Assembly (NCBI RefSeq): GCF_030813115.1
Contig: NZ_JAUSTY010000014.1
Location: 1-64,000, forward strand
DNA length: 64,000 nt
Source of the DNA: Bacillus horti
GTDB taxonomy: Bacteria > Bacillota > Bacilli > Caldalkalibacillales > JCM-10596
Reading direction: 5' to 3'
Part shown: positions 51,216 to 61,470 of the stretch, one piece after another
Layout of the letters: every line of letters begins with the position of its first letter
How positions within the stretch are numbered: the stretch's first letter is position 1
Program-made: the position numbers and the translations under genes
The notes under the pieces: generated by a model
Told to the model about the DNA's origin: nothing
Databases searched by the model: none
Seen by the model: only the letters and a program-made list of their open reading frames with translations

Positions 51216-52121
51216 ATGGGGGAGCGCCTCATCTATATGTCGGGGAAATTTGTACCACAGTCAGAAGCAAAGGTTTCTGTGTTTGATCATGGTTTTTTAT
51301 ACGGTGATGGAATTTTTGAAGGACTTAGGGTATATGAAGGAAATATTTATAAAAGTCGTGAGCATCTCATTCGTTTATACGAATCAGCTAAATCCATTAT
51401 GTTAGATATTCCTATGACTATCGATGAATTGGAAGAGGTCATGGTGGAAACGGTCAAAAAAAATGACCTAAGAAATGCGTATATCCGATTGGTTATTTCT
51501 CGAGGACCAGGAGATTTAGGTTTAGATCCGTTTACCTGTAAAAATCCTGAAATTATTATTATTGCTGATCAGGTTCGTCTTTTCCCACAGGAGTTATATG
51601 ACAAAGGCTTAGATATTGTCACGGTTCCAACCCGACGCAATACACCTGATGCGCTAAATCCAAAGATTAAGTCCTTAAACTACCTGAACAATGTGCTAGT
51701 GAAAATCGAAGCTCGGCGAGCAGGTGTACTTGAGGCTCTAATGCTTAACCATGAAGGATATGTTTGTGAGGGAAGTGGAGACAATATCTTTCTTGTAAAG
51801 AAAGGGAAGCTGATCACACCACCAACATATTTAGGAGCACTAGAAGGAATCACGAGAGAAACGGTGATGGAGCTTGCTAAAGCTAAAGGGTATGAGGTTG
51901 TAGAAACTCCGTTCACAAGACATGACGTGTATGTAGCGGATGAGTGCTTCCTAACAGGTACAGCTGCCGAGGTTATTCCTGTCATTTCTGTAGACGATCG
52001 TATTGTAGGTGATGGTACTCCTGGACCAGTTACAAAAGAATTGATTCAGAGCTACAGACAAGTTGTGACAGAGGATGGGAGACAGGTATATCCTGAAAAA
52101 GTGGTAAATATTACAGCATAG
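51216..52121 (+). CDS. ilvE: Branched-chain amino acid aminotransferase
   Basis: This PLP class IV aminotransferase makes the final transfer to Val, Leu and Ile. About 301 residues; MSGKFVPQSEAKVSVFDHGFLYGDGIFEGLR is the family start (residues 7-37). The PLP Lys is in PKIKSLNYLNNVL near residue 158, followed by EGYVCEGSGDNIFLV and CFLTGTAAEVIPV. ATG 51216 follows CAGGAGG. Members with this short form are often annotated ilvE; D-amino acid aminotransferase is the main alternative, but the operon argues against it. No ilvD is present in this operon. Confidence 0.92.
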   Translation: MGERLIYMSGKFVPQSEAKVSVFDHGFLYGDGIFEGLRVYEGNIYKSREHLIRLYESAKSIMLDIPMTIDELEEVMVETVKKNDLRNAYIRLVISRGPGDLGLDPFTCKNPEIIIIADQVRLFPQELYDKGLDIVTVPTRRNTPDALNPKIKSLNYLNNVLVKIEARRAGVLEALMLNHEGYVCEGSGDNIFLVKKGKLITPPTYLGALEGITRETVMELAKAKGYEVVETPFTRHDVYVADECFLTGTAAEVIPVISVDDRIVGDGTPGPVTKELIQSYRQVVTEDGRQVYPEKVVNITA

Positions 52122-52163
52122 AAAAACGATCTATACAATTGTCATAGCTAGAGATTTTCATCG

Positions 52164-52222
52164 ATCCTTACCTTAATTATTAGAGCATTAAATGCTATAA
52201 TGGTTAAGGTGAGGATTTTTTG
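52164..52222 (+). terminator. Terminator of the ilv-leu operon
   Basis: ATCCTTACCTTAA pairs with TTAAGGTGAGGAT (13 bp, one wobble), followed by a long T-rich run. Confidence 0.88.
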
Positions 52223-52429
52223 TTTTTTAGTCCTAGAATGTAGTCCACCCTTTTACTTGAAGCCGAAGAATTGAGTAGAAGGAAATGGAGTCGATTATAA
52301 ATTATTACAGGACTTTAGGTTGACATGAATCCTCATTGAATAACGAATACTTGTTAAGATGAAATCTCAATATAGTTGGATAATAGATTTGTATTTAAAT
52401 AGCTCTTAGAAGGATAGGTGTTATAAATA
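52223..52429. other. Gap upstream of camS
   Basis: About 200 bp with no gene seen. A weak AT-rich promoter is likely, but I could not settle on one. Confidence 0.4.
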
Positions 52430-53590
52430 GTGATGGATTCAGTTTGGAATAAACCTTGGTACAAAAAAAGCTGGCTTAAGACAGGTGTTACATGTAGTCT
52501 ACTCATTTTAATGTTAACAGGCTGCCTGCCGGATCGAACTGATACAACTGATGAGCTAGATCTTGATTTGCCACCAATTGATCATGCTCCTACTGTATAT
52601 GTACAGGAGGATTACTATAGTGCCTTGCTTCCTTTTGTGACTAGCCAAGCTAGAGGAACCCTGGACACGTATTTAGGAAGATATCGACTAGACGCTGAGC
52701 GGTTGGAGCTTGGACTTCTAGAGTTAGCTCAGGACGTTTTTCCTACGGAGTCTCATCTATATAGGGAAGGGCAGTTTATTACGAAAGAAGAAATTCAATC
52801 TTGGTTAAGAATTCAAAGTGATGACTACCCACTTGGGCTCAACCCAGAGGATAAGGATGAGCGTGTGCTTCTGCATATTTTAGAGCACAATTACTGGGAT
52901 ACGAGAGCAAATGCCTTACAAGGGATTGTTATTGGATTATCTCTAGCTCCTCGCTATACAAGTGTAGAGGAGGTGGGCGGTAATACGGAAACAAGACAGC
53001 TCTATTACTCTGACGATGAGCTACGTAATTATGGTCAGGCCATGGCTAATAAAATTGCTGAGCGTTTAAGAGGGAAGCTACGCAACACAGAGTACAGTGA
53101 TATCCCGATTGTTTTTGCGTTATATAGACTAGAGGAGCAGGACAATTTAGTTCCTGGGAACTTTTTATCTACAGGGATCTCTAGACAAGCCCAATATGAG
53201 GTTTCCGAGTGGAGAACGATTAATGAGATTTATTTTCTTTTCCCATCGGGGCCATTGAATCGTTTTGAAAATGAACGGTCCTTAACAAATGCTACACAAT
53301 TTGATGAGTTTAGAAATCAAGTACAGGAATATTTTCCGAATTATATTGGTATTGTGGGCTTTGGGAGATATTTAGACGAAAATCTAGTTGAACTAACGAT
53401 TACAGCAAACACAGAGTTCGCCGCGAAGACCGAGGTTATTCAGCTCACACAATTTTTGGGTGGTCAGGCGATGGAGCTCTTTCCTGAAAATGTTCACCTA
53501 AATATCTATGTGCAGTCAATTAATGAGCCACAATCAATCTTTATAAGGCCAACCGAAGGTGAGCCTATTATGCATATTTATCGAAAATAG
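52430..53590 (+). CDS. camS: CamS-family sex-pheromone lipoprotein (YerH)
   Basis: A 386-residue exported lipoprotein. The signal peptide (VTCSLLILMLTGC) ends at Cys 32, with lipobox LTGC. The body matches the CamS family: VYVQEDYYSALLPF near residue 60, ERLELGLLELAQDVFP, LGLNPEDKD and a C-terminal IMHIYR. In enterococci the cleaved signal peptide of CamS gives a cAM373-like pheromone. The body's function is unknown. The first codon is GTG 52430 followed at once by ATG 52433; either may be used. B. subtilis also has this gene (yerH) near ligA. Confidence 0.88.
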   Translation: MMDSVWNKPWYKKSWLKTGVTCSLLILMLTGCLPDRTDTTDELDLDLPPIDHAPTVYVQEDYYSALLPFVTSQARGTLDTYLGRYRLDAERLELGLLELAQDVFPTESHLYREGQFITKEEIQSWLRIQSDDYPLGLNPEDKDERVLLHILEHNYWDTRANALQGIVIGLSLAPRYTSVEEVGGNTETRQLYYSDDELRNYGQAMANKIAERLRGKLRNTEYSDIPIVFALYRLEEQDNLVPGNFLSTGISRQAQYEVSEWRTINEIYFLFPSGPLNRFENERSLTNATQFDEFRNQVQEYFPNYIGIVGFGRYLDENLVELTITANTEFAAKTEVIQLTQFLGGQAMELFPENVHLNIYVQSINEPQSIFIRPTEGEPIMHIYRK

Positions 53591-53602
53591 TAACAAATAT
53601 AT

Positions 53603-53631
53603 TTGATGGATTTCATAATTATCGTTACAAT
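53603..53631 (+). promoter_or_regulatory. Promoter of the P5C dehydrogenase gene
   Basis: -35 TTGATG (53603-53608), 17-base spacer and -10 TACAAT (53626-53631), about 130 bp before the start. Confidence 0.55.
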
Positions 53632-53764
53632 AGGATTGAATAAAAGTTACGTGATCTTTAATTGCACGTAAAAATGTGGGAATAGGTTTAATACCTTGTA
53701 CAAATGTCTTCCTTGTTAAAGGGAAGAGATCGTACAAAAAATCCTAGTAAGGAGGAAGTAAAAC

Positions 53765-55312
53765 ATGGTAGTAGATTACAGACCAGAACCGTTTACAAAT
53801 TTTAAAGATGAGCAAAACCGTCAGGATTTTGAGGTAGCCTTAAAGAAAGTGGAGCAGGAGCTTGGACAGGATTATCCACTTATCATTAACGGGGAACGTG
53901 TAACAACAGACTCTAAAATTACCTCAGTAAATCCTTCAGATAAATCAGTTGTTGTTGGTACCGTATCAAAAGCGGATCAAGCCCTTGCTGAAAAAGCAAT
54001 TCAAGCAGCTGCTCAAACGTTTGAGGAGTGGAAAAAGGTAACAGGACCACAAAGAGCTCGCTATTTATTTAAAGCGGCAGCTATTCTTCGCCGTCGTAAG
54101 CATGAGTTCTCTGCCTGGTTAGTTTATGAAGCAGGTAAGAGCTGGGGAGAAGCGGATGCAGATACAGCTGAAGCGATTGACTTCTTAGAGTTTTACGGAC
54201 GTGAAATGATTCGTCTAAGTGAGCAACAGCCTTTAACTCGTCTTGATGGAGAAGATAATGAATTAACTTACATTCCACTTGGTGTAGGAGTTGTCATTCC
54301 ACCATGGAACTTTCCATTAGCTATTATGGCAGGAATGACAACAGCTTCTCTAGTAGCAGGAAATACAGTTGTGCTTAAGCCGGCTAGTACGACACCTGTT
54401 GTTGCAGCTAAGTTCGTAGAAGTATTAGAGGAAGCAGGAGTTCCAGCAGGAGTTGTGAACTATCTGCCTGGTAGCGGAAGTGAAGTTGGAGATTACCTTG
54501 TCGATCACCAATTAACTCGTTACATTAGCTTTACTGGATCTCGTGACGTAGGTCTACGCATTAATGAGCGTGCAGCTAAGAAAACTGACGGACAAAAATG
54601 GATCAAGCGTCTAGTAGCAGAAATGGGTGGAAAGGACACGATTGTCGTTGATAAGGATGCTGATTTAGAGCTAGCTGCTCAAAATATTGTGTTCTCAGCT
54701 TTCGGCTTTTCTGGTCAGAAATGCTCTGCCTGCTCTCGTGCTGTCGTCCACCAAGATGTGTATGATGAAGTCTTAGAAAAAGCAGTTGAGCTAACCAAGC
54801 AATTAACGATCGGAAATATTAAAGAACGTGATATTTATACAGGTCCAGTTATTGATGAGTCTGCTCAGAAGAAAGTCCTTGATTATATTGAAATTGGTAA
54901 AAAGGAAGGTCGTCTGGTTGCAGGTGGTGAAAAAGGACCTGAAGAAGGGTTCTTCGTACAGCCTACCATTTTTGCTGATGTAGCCCCTGATGCTCGTCTT
55001 ATGCAAGAAGAAATCTTCGGACCAGTTGTAGCGTTCTGTAAAGCTGATGACTTTGATCATGCATTAGAGATTGCTAATAATACAGAGTATGGCTTGACAG
55101 GCTCAGTATTTTCTAGAAATAGAAGTCACTTAGAGCGTGCTCGTGATGAGTTCCACGTAGGAAATCTATATTTCAACCGTAAGTGCACGGGAGCGATTGT
55201 TGGTGTGCATCCGTTTGGTGGATTCAACATGTCTGGAACAGATTCCAAAGCAGGTGGAAGAGACTACCTACTATTGTTTACTCAGGCTAAATTAGTTTCT
55301 GAGCTACTTTAG
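53765..55312 (+). CDS. rocA: L-glutamate gamma-semialdehyde (P5C) dehydrogenase
   Basis: This NAD-dependent aldehyde dehydrogenase oxidises the proline/arginine breakdown product P5C to glutamate. The 515-residue length and the start [20 protein letters not shown] match the RocA/PutC group. Seen are the cofactor segment [17 protein letters not shown], the general-base Glu in [14 protein letters not shown], and the catalytic Cys in [12 protein letters not shown] near residue 320. It is monocistronic, with its own promoter and terminator. No proline dehydrogenase gene adjoins, so rocA and putC cannot be told apart. Confidence 0.94.
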   Translation: MVVDYRPEPFTNFKDEQNRQDFEVALKKVEQELGQDYPLIINGERVTTDSKITSVNPSDKSVVVGTVSKADQALAEKAIQAAAQTFEEWKKVTGPQRARYLFKAAAILRRRKHEFSAWLVYEAGKSWGEADADTAEAIDFLEFYGREMIRLSEQQPLTRLDGEDNELTYIPLGVGVVIPPWNFPLAIMAGMTTASLVAGNTVVLKPASTTPVVAAKFVEVLEEAGVPAGVVNYLPGSGSEVGDYLVDHQLTRYISFTGSRDVGLRINERAAKKTDGQKWIKRLVAEMGGKDTIVVDKDADLELAAQNIVFSAFGFSGQKCSACSRAVVHQDVYDEVLEKAVELTKQLTIGNIKERDIYTGPVIDESAQKKVLDYIEIGKKEGRLVAGGEKGPEEGFFVQPTIFADVAPDARLMQEEIFGPVVAFCKADDFDHALEIANNTEYGLTGSVFSRNRSHLERARDEFHVGNLYFNRKCTGAIVGVHPFGGFNMSGTDSKAGGRDYLLLFTQAKLVSELL

Positions 55313-55336
55313 TTATAATCGCTAGCACCTACTATA

Positions 55337-55383
55337 AAGCAATACAAGTTATAAGCACTACAAGTTTAAAAGCACTACAAGTT
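55337..55383. repeat. Three ~14-bp direct repeats after rocA
   Basis: AAGC(A/C)TACAAGTT-type units lie at 55337-55350, 55353-55366 and 55370-55383, with 2-3 bp between them. The last two are identical and the first differs at one position. Confidence 0.8.
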
Positions 55384-55406
55384 ACAAACTATAGATTATT
55401 TTATAC

Positions 55407-55444
55407 AAAGAAGGCCAAGAGGTGTACTCTCGGCCTTCTTTTTT
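55407..55444 (+). terminator. Terminator of rocA
   Basis: AAGAAGGCCAAGAG and CTCTCGGCCTTCTT form a long stem followed by T's. Confidence 0.9.
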
Positions 55445-55516
55445 ACATAAGGATCATTATATTTCACCGTCTAATTGGGTCATACTAATCCTACTACTGA
55501 TTAGAGGGTGACTACC

Positions 55517-56470
55517 GTGCTTCTATACCTGTTTCCTTTATTATCTTCCTTTACATTTGTGTATTTATTTATCCCTATCGTCAGCAAATGGGCTCATCAA
55601 TATCAGATTATTGATCGCCCGACGCAGCGCAAGCAGCATCAAGGCGTAATCCCTCTCACTGGTGGATTAGCTATCTTTCTAGGGGTCATGCCTCTCGTTT
55701 TTATTTTCCTCGGTGTAAACCAAATGACGTTAACATTTCTTCTTGGCAGTGTTCTAATTGTAGGCATAGGACTTATAGATGATTGGTATAAAGGAAAAAG
55801 CAAAGAGCTGTCTCCATGGCCGAAGCTCTTTTTTCAAGGCCTTGCCGCTACAGTCCTTTTTCTAGGAGGAACTAGGATTTATGGGATTAGTGATTGGTTC
55901 GGGGACTCGGGGATTCACTATTTTCCTATGTGGCTTTCCTTCTTAACCACGTTTCTTTGGGCTGTTGGTTTGATGAACATGCTGAACTTTATTGACGGAA
56001 TGGATGGATTGGCTAGCGGCATTAGTGGTTTTATTATGCTTACCCTGTTTTTTATTGCTTTTTTAAAAGGTGAGATGTCTGTTGCCCTCTTAGCTATTGT
56101 CATGACGGGAGCCATTTTAGCTTTTCTTAGGCACAACTTTCACCCTGCTTCTATTTTTTTGGGTGATTCAGGAGCGATGTTTTTAGGCTTTACGATTGCC
56201 TTTTTATCCATTGAAGGAGCCATGAAGGGGGCTACACTGATCTCCTCTGTTGTTTTACTTTTAACTTTAGGTATCCCTATATTTGATACACTGCAGGTCA
56301 TCCTTACACGATTAAAGGAAGGTCGCCCGATATACAAGGCTGATCGATCTCATCTTCATCATCGTCTACTCTCCAAGGGTTTAAATCAACGACAGGTGAT
56401 TGTCATACTTTATTTGATTGGCTTTGGATTTTCTCTGATGTCTTTATTTTTGTTTTTCTTTTTTGATTAG
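55517..56470 (+). CDS. MraY/TagO-family polyprenyl-phosphate sugar-1-P transferase
   Basis: A 317-residue membrane enzyme with about ten helices that moves a sugar-1-phosphate from UDP-sugar to undecaprenyl phosphate, starting teichoic acid or polysaccharide synthesis. Motifs: RPTQRKQHQGVIPLTGGLAI (first loop), GLIDDWYKG (Asp pair), NMLNFIDGMDGLASG and FLGDSGAMFLGF, then the SHLHHRLLSKG His motif that marks the WecA/TagO branch over MraY. It is probably a TagO paralogue, since TagO normally lies elsewhere. GTG 55517 is favoured by GAGGGTG six bases ahead; GTG 55508 is also possible. Confidence 0.86.
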   Translation: MLLYLFPLLSSFTFVYLFIPIVSKWAHQYQIIDRPTQRKQHQGVIPLTGGLAIFLGVMPLVFIFLGVNQMTLTFLLGSVLIVGIGLIDDWYKGKSKELSPWPKLFFQGLAATVLFLGGTRIYGISDWFGDSGIHYFPMWLSFLTTFLWAVGLMNMLNFIDGMDGLASGISGFIMLTLFFIAFLKGEMSVALLAIVMTGAILAFLRHNFHPASIFLGDSGAMFLGFTIAFLSIEGAMKGATLISSVVLLLTLGIPIFDTLQVILTRLKEGRPIYKADRSHLHHRLLSKGLNQRQVIVILYLIGFGFSLMSLFLFFFFD

Positions 56471-56483
56471 ACATGTAAAGTCT

Positions 56484-57209
56484 TCATAGAATAGGAATTA
56501 GACGATCTATTAACTCTATCTCTTTGCATAGCTCAATTAATTGATGAATGCCATAAAGCTGTTGACGATTACGCTCGTGGATGCTAACCAGAGCGTTTTC
56601 TGTCACCTTTTTGGCTTTTTCTAAACTATGGTGTTCTACAGCTTGTACAATTTCTTTCATGTTCTCTAAAAAATAGACCGTTTTTCTTAAGGTGCGTATC
56701 AGTAAAATTTGCCGGATGTGCATAGGGGTAAATAGGCGGTAGCCATTTTCAGGGTCTCGTTCAGGTATAATTAATCCTTCCTTCTCCCAGTGGCGTATAG
56801 CAGAAGGCTGAACATCAGCAATTTTGGCGACCTCTCCAATGTTCATTTGACTCTTAAGCCTTTTACTAGCAGATACAGGTACATCAGGGTCTTGCAATAG
56901 GGCAAGTGTCTGATCGGCTACGACCTTTTCTTGCTGCAGAACGGCTTGCTCTTTGTTTACAAGCCAAAAGGCTGTATCGACATCTCTATTTTGAATATGA
57001 CGAAGTACGTCACAGGTTAGAGCAACTCCAAAGCCAGCAAACATGGCACGCAGACAACGGAAATAAGCTAAATGGACCTTCGTGTAGAGACGATAACCGT
57101 TTGGAGCACGATCAGGTGCTGGAACGACTCCCCAAGATTCGTAGTGTCGTAACGCACTTGTACTTATATGGAGCTCTCTGGCAATTTCAATAGGTTTGTA
57201 GTAGCGCAT
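56484..57209 (-). CDS. Transcriptional regulator with two MerR-type DNA-binding domains
   Basis: The 241-residue protein has two consecutive MerR winged-helix domains. Domain 1 (about 1-70) has YYKPIEIARELHISTSALRHYE and NGYRLYT. Domain 2 (about 120-190) has MNIGEVAKIADVQPSAIRHWE and NGYRLFT. A helical tail follows with no Cys-rich effector site. Ordinary MerR proteins have one such domain and dimerise; the double form could act as a pseudo-dimer or bind two sites. ATG 57209 follows AGGGGG. It is divergent from gatCAB and convergent with the TagO-like gene. Target and ligand are unknown. Confidence 0.85.
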   Translation of the reverse strand: MRYYKPIEIARELHISTSALRHYESWGVVPAPDRAPNGYRLYTKVHLAYFRCLRAMFAGFGVALTCDVLRHIQNRDVDTAFWLVNKEQAVLQQEKVVADQTLALLQDPDVPVSASKRLKSQMNIGEVAKIADVQPSAIRHWEKEGLIIPERDPENGYRLFTPMHIRQILLIRTLRKTVYFLENMKEIVQAVEHHSLEKAKKVTENALVSIHERNRQQLYGIHQLIELCKEIELIDRLIPIL

Positions 57210-57326
57210 CTTATATCCCCCTAGCTGAAGTAGTTTAACTATATCAGACCATTTGTTTAGTAGGCAAACGTTGTCTAGATCCATAATGAAATATAAATAT
57301 ACGAAGGGGGAAAGGGCTTGATCGTA

Positions 57327-57355
57327 TTGATTGAAGCTTTTTTCTTTGATATCAT
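57327..57355 (+). promoter_or_regulatory. Promoter of gatCAB
   Basis: -35 TTGATT (57327-57332), a 17-base spacer and -10 TATCAT (57350-57355) leave a leader of about 33 nt. Confidence 0.6.
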
Positions 57356-57394
57356 CTATTTAATGCGATAAAGAGAGAAAGTGGAGGTGTCAGA

Positions 57395-57688
57395 ATGAGC
57401 ACGATCACGAAAAAGGATGTTGAACATGTCGCTCACTTAGCAAGGCTAGAGCTATCGGGGGAAGAGGTTCAGACGTTCACAGAACAGCTGGATTCGATTT
57501 TAACGTTTGCTGAAAAACTAAATGAATTAGATACGGAGAATGTTGAGCCGACCACACACGTGCGGGACATCACAAATGCTGTTAGAAAGGATGAGATACG
57601 TCCTTCTTTAACAGCAGAAGAAGCATTAAAAAATACAGAAGAGCATAAGGAGCAGCAGGTCAAGGTTCCGAGTGTATTTGAAAGCTAG
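57395..57688 (+). CDS. gatC: Asp/Glu-tRNA amidotransferase subunit C
   Basis: GatC wraps around GatA and stabilises the GatCAB complex. The 97 residues begin [20 protein letters not shown], the family signature, and contain NVEPTTHV and R.DE.RPSL. It is first in the operon and lies 11 bp ahead of gatA. Confidence 0.95.
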   Translation: MSTITKKDVEHVAHLARLELSGEEVQTFTEQLDSILTFAEKLNELDTENVEPTTHVRDITNAVRKDEIRPSLTAEEALKNTEEHKEQQVKVPSVFES

Positions 57689-57699
57689 GGGGAGAGCAG

Positions 57700-59187
57700 A
57701 TGTCTCATTTAGATTTAAAGCTGAGTGATTTACATAAGCAGCTTAAGGATGAAGATTTAACCGTTACACAGCTAGTTGAAGAAGCGATAGCTCAAATAAG
57801 GCAAGTCGATGGACAGGTACAGGCTTTTCTTACTATAGATGAGCAAGGGGCTTTAGCGAAGGCAGCTGAGCTGGACAAGCAATTAAATGATACTGAAGCT
57901 ACTCTTGATGAGCAGGGCATTTTGTTCGGTCTACCAGCAGGCATTAAAGATAATATTTCGACTAAAGGGCTCAAAACAACATGTGCTAGTAAGCTGTTAG
58001 AGAATTTTGTCCCTGTCTACAACGCAACCGTTGTGGATAAGCTTGACCAAGCTCAATCTGTTACAGTTGGTAAGCTGAATATGGATGAGTTTGCGATGGG
58101 TTCTTCCAACGAGAATTCAGGCTATGCGGTTACAAGGAATCCATGGAATCTAGATTATGTACCTGGAGGATCAAGTGGTGGAGCCGCAGCCGCTGTTGCT
58201 GCTCGTGAGGTCTATTTTGCGTTAGGCTCTGATACCGGAGGGTCTATTCGCCAGCCTGCTGCTTTTTGTGGTGTGGTAGGATTAAAGCCTACGTATGGCT
58301 TAGTTTCACGTTTTGGCTTAGTGGCGTTTGCTTCTTCATTAGATCAGATCGGACCAGTAACAAAGAACGTAGAGGATGCCGCGTATGTCCTACAAGCGAT
58401 TGCAGGTCATGATAAACAGGATTCTACATCAGCTGAGGTGGAGATTCCAGACTACCTTTCTGCGCTAACGGGTGATGTGCAAGGGCTACGTATTGCTGTA
58501 CCTAAAGAATATATCGGTGAAGGTGTCCAACCTGAAGTGAAAGAGAAGGTAATAGAAGCGTTAAAGGTTCTAGAAAAGCTTGGAGCAACATGGGAAGAGG
58601 TGTCACTCCCGCATTCTGAGTATGCTGTACCAACATATTATATACTTTCATCCTCTGAAGCGTCCTCCAACCTTGCTCGCTTTGATGGTGTGAGGTATGG
58701 TGTGAGAGCTGAGAACGCAGAGAATCTGATTGATCTATATAAAAAGACGAGAAGCCAAGGCTTTGGTGAGGAGGTCAAACGGAGAATCATGTTAGGCACG
58801 TATGCCTTAAGCTCAGGCTATTATGACGCGTACTATTTAAAGGCGCAAAAGGTTAGAACGTTAATTAAACAGGATTTTGAGCAGCTATTTGAAAGCTATG
58901 ATGTCATTATTGGACCAACAGCGCCAACAACGGCGTTTAAAATAGGGGAAAAGATTGATGATCCACTGACGATGTATGTGGAGGATATTTTAACGATTCC
59001 TGTCAACCTAGCAGGCGTTCCGGCTATTAGCGTGCCATGTGGCTTGGCATCTAATGGACTACCAGTTGGCTTACAAATTATCGGTAAGGCGTTTGATGAA
59101 GAGACAGTTTTACGAGTAGCCCATGCTTTTGAACAGGAAACAGAGCACCATCAATTACGTCCAGAGCTAGTGGGAAAGGGGGAATGA
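57700..59187 (+). CDS. gatA: Asp/Glu-tRNA amidotransferase subunit A
   Basis: GatA is the amidase that releases ammonia from glutamine for conversion of Glu-tRNA(Gln) or Asp-tRNA(Asn). The 495 residues show the Ser-cisSer-Lys triad: Lys in [11 protein letters not shown] near residue 79, [15 protein letters not shown] near 154 and [18 protein letters not shown] near 175. GGGGGAG precedes the start. gatB begins three bases after its stop. Confidence 0.97.
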   Translation: MSHLDLKLSDLHKQLKDEDLTVTQLVEEAIAQIRQVDGQVQAFLTIDEQGALAKAAELDKQLNDTEATLDEQGILFGLPAGIKDNISTKGLKTTCASKLLENFVPVYNATVVDKLDQAQSVTVGKLNMDEFAMGSSNENSGYAVTRNPWNLDYVPGGSSGGAAAAVAAREVYFALGSDTGGSIRQPAAFCGVVGLKPTYGLVSRFGLVAFASSLDQIGPVTKNVEDAAYVLQAIAGHDKQDSTSAEVEIPDYLSALTGDVQGLRIAVPKEYIGEGVQPEVKEKVIEALKVLEKLGATWEEVSLPHSEYAVPTYYILSSSEASSNLARFDGVRYGVRAENAENLIDLYKKTRSQGFGEEVKRRIMLGTYALSSGYYDAYYLKAQKVRTLIKQDFEQLFESYDVIIGPTAPTTAFKIGEKIDDPLTMYVEDILTIPVNLAGVPAISVPCGLASNGLPVGLQIIGKAFDEETVLRVAHAFEQETEHHQLRPELVGKGE

Positions 59188-59190
59188 GGA

Positions 59191-60624
59191 ATGAGCTTTG
59201 AAACAGTTATTGGCTTAGAGGTTCACTCAGAGCTATCCACAAACTCAAAGATTTTCTGTAGCTGCTCTACCGAATTTGGTGCACCTCCTAACACACACAC
59301 ATGTCCCATTTGTCTAGGTCATCCTGGGGTACTACCTGTTCTAAATCAACAGGCTTTAGAGTTTGCTGTTAAAGCGGCTTTAGCATTGAATTGTGAGATT
59401 TCCATCGATACGAAGTTTGATCGTAAAAACTACTTTTACCCTGACCTGACAAAGGCGTATCAAATTTCACAGTATGACCAGCCAGTAGGGAAAAATGGTT
59501 GGATTGATATCGAAGTGAACGGTGAAAAGAAACGGATTGGGATTACTCGCTTGCATTTAGAGGAGGATGCTGGAAAGCTCACTCACGTAGATGGTCAGAA
59601 CCATTCCTTAGTGGACTATAATCGTGTAGGTACCCCACTAGTAGAAATTGTTTCTGAGCCAGATATTCGCACCCCTGAAGAAGCGTATGCGTATCTAGAA
59701 AAGCTCAAAGCTATTCTACAATATACAGAGGTTTCGGATTGTAAAATGGAGGAGGGCTCCCTGCGCTGTGACGCCAACATTTCGATTCGCCCATTTGGAC
59801 AAGAGAAGCTAGGAACACGCACAGAGCTTAAGAATATGAACACATTCAAAGGGGTTCAGCGGGGCTTAGAGCATGAAGAAAAGCGTCAGGCTGACGTCCT
59901 GCTAGCTGGTGGAGAGGTTATTCAAGAAACGCGCCGATGGGATGAAGGCAAGGGAGAAACAATTGTGATGCGTGGGAAGGAAGAGGCTCATGACTATCGC
60001 TACTTTCCAGATCCGGATTTAGTAAAGATACACATTGATCAAGCTATGCTAGAGCGGATTAAGGAGACGATCCCTGAGCTACCTGATGCCAAAAAAGCAA
60101 GATACATGGAGCAGTTTGGTTTATCCAGCTATGACGCAGGTGTACTAACAGCGTCTAAAAAGCTGGCTGACTTTTATGATCGAACGACAGAGTACTGTAA
60201 GGACGCTAAGCTTGTGGCTAACTGGGTGATGGGAGAGGTTTCAGCGTATCTTAACGCTAATGACAAGGAGCTTGATCAGGTTGCCTTAACTCCTGAGGCT
60301 CTAGGAAAGCTAGTTTCTCTCATTGAGCAAGGGACGATTAGTGGCAAAATTGCTAAAACGGTCTTTAAGGACCTTATGGAGCAAGGTGGCGATCCTGAAC
60401 AGATTGTAAAGGATAAAGGGCTAGTTCAAATTAGTGATGAAGGAGAGCTGGCTAAAATCGTGAATGAGATTCTTGACTCGAATCAGGCGTCCATCGATGA
60501 TTTTAAGGCGGGAAAAGAGAAGGCTATTGGGTTTCTAGTGGGCCAGGTGATGAAGGCTACGAAGGGGAAGGCGAACCCTCCACTTGTCAATAAGCTATTA
60601 CTCTCAGAAATTCAAAAGCGTTAG
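59191..60624 (+). CDS. gatB: Asp/Glu-tRNA amidotransferase subunit B
   Basis: GatB is the kinase and transamidase subunit that binds the misacylated tRNA. The 477-residue length is usual. Motifs: [16 protein letters not shown] with Zn-binding cysteines in CSCSTEF and [32 protein letters not shown] and [10 protein letters not shown]. The C-terminal YqeY-like tail (from about 330) is complete. Presence of gatCAB indicates indirect Gln-tRNA synthesis. Confidence 0.97.
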   Translation: MSFETVIGLEVHSELSTNSKIFCSCSTEFGAPPNTHTCPICLGHPGVLPVLNQQALEFAVKAALALNCEISIDTKFDRKNYFYPDLTKAYQISQYDQPVGKNGWIDIEVNGEKKRIGITRLHLEEDAGKLTHVDGQNHSLVDYNRVGTPLVEIVSEPDIRTPEEAYAYLEKLKAILQYTEVSDCKMEEGSLRCDANISIRPFGQEKLGTRTELKNMNTFKGVQRGLEHEEKRQADVLLAGGEVIQETRRWDEGKGETIVMRGKEEAHDYRYFPDPDLVKIHIDQAMLERIKETIPELPDAKKARYMEQFGLSSYDAGVLTASKKLADFYDRTTEYCKDAKLVANWVMGEVSAYLNANDKELDQVALTPEALGKLVSLIEQGTISGKIAKTVFKDLMEQGGDPEQIVKDKGLVQISDEGELAKIVNEILDSNQASIDDFKAGKEKAIGFLVGQVMKATKGKANPPLVNKLLLSEIQKR

Positions 60625-60784
60625 AGTACTATTGGAAAGCTACTGAAAATAGAAGGCTTCTTTCTATAAATATGGTATACTTTACCTTATTTAGCGGAAA
60701 GGGCTTTTTTTTTTGACATACTGTTGGTGGCAGAACGCGTAACGAAGAGATAGTAACACTAGGTGATTGGGGGCTGTTAAGTTA

Positions 60785-61258
60785 ATGAAACTGTATGAGT
60801 ACGAAAATCAACTTAAAAGTGAAGTGGAGAACTATACTTTATCTGAAGAACAGCTGAAATATACGACAACACCGAGAGAGTGTATAAAATTATCAGAGGA
60901 AGATTTAGATAGACACTCTATACTAGCCATTGAAGATAATCAGCTTGTGACATTTTTTGTCCTTCATGAAAATGAAGGAGTAAAGCCATATTCAGAGAAT
61001 GCAAAGGCGATTTTATTAAGAGCATTTTCAACTAATTATAATCATCAAGGTAAAGGCTATGCTACGAAGTCTTTATTGTTATTGCCGGAATTCGTACGCA
61101 CAACATTTACTCAGAGCAATGAGATTATACTAGCCGTTAACGTAGAAAATATAGCAGCTCAATCACTTTATAAAAAGTGTGGATTCATTGACAACGGAGT
61201 TCGGCAAGAAGGAAAAAAAGGTCAGCTAATCATTATGAGCTTCTATTTACAAGATTAG
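60785..61258 (+). CDS. GNAT-family N-acetyltransferase
   Basis: A 157-residue acetyltransferase. The acetyl-CoA loop is NHQGKGYATKSLLLL near residues 87-101, and VNVENIAAQSLYKKCGFIDNG supplies the C-terminal signature. The substrate is unknown. ATG 60785 is chosen over the TTG at 60767; GGGGG about 12 bases ahead is a modest site. B. subtilis has yerO/yerP near this place, so this gene is a local replacement. Confidence 0.85.
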   Translation: MKLYEYENQLKSEVENYTLSEEQLKYTTTPRECIKLSEEDLDRHSILAIEDNQLVTFFVLHENEGVKPYSENAKAILLRAFSTNYNHQGKGYATKSLLLLPEFVRTTFTQSNEIILAVNVENIAAQSLYKKCGFIDNGVRQEGKKGQLIIMSFYLQD

Positions 61259-61344
61259 AATTCACAAGCTCATAGGTAGAGCAAAAACATATAAGCTGAA
61301 AATCAATGGGAGAAATAATTTGTCCACTCTCATCATAGAATAAA

Positions 61345-61373
61345 GTGACAAGCTTTTCTTAAACATGTATGAT
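61345..61373 (+). promoter_or_regulatory. Promoter of dgkB
   Basis: -35 GTGACA (61345-61350), 17-base spacer, -10 TATGAT (61368-61373), about 97 bp before the start. Confidence 0.5.
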
Positions 61374-61470
61374 AGGGGGGATAGTAACGAGAAAGGGACA
61401 ACGGGTATTTCTGCAGCAGGAAGCCCTGTACATCTCATCAGGATACGTCAAAATCAAATAGGTGGTTATG

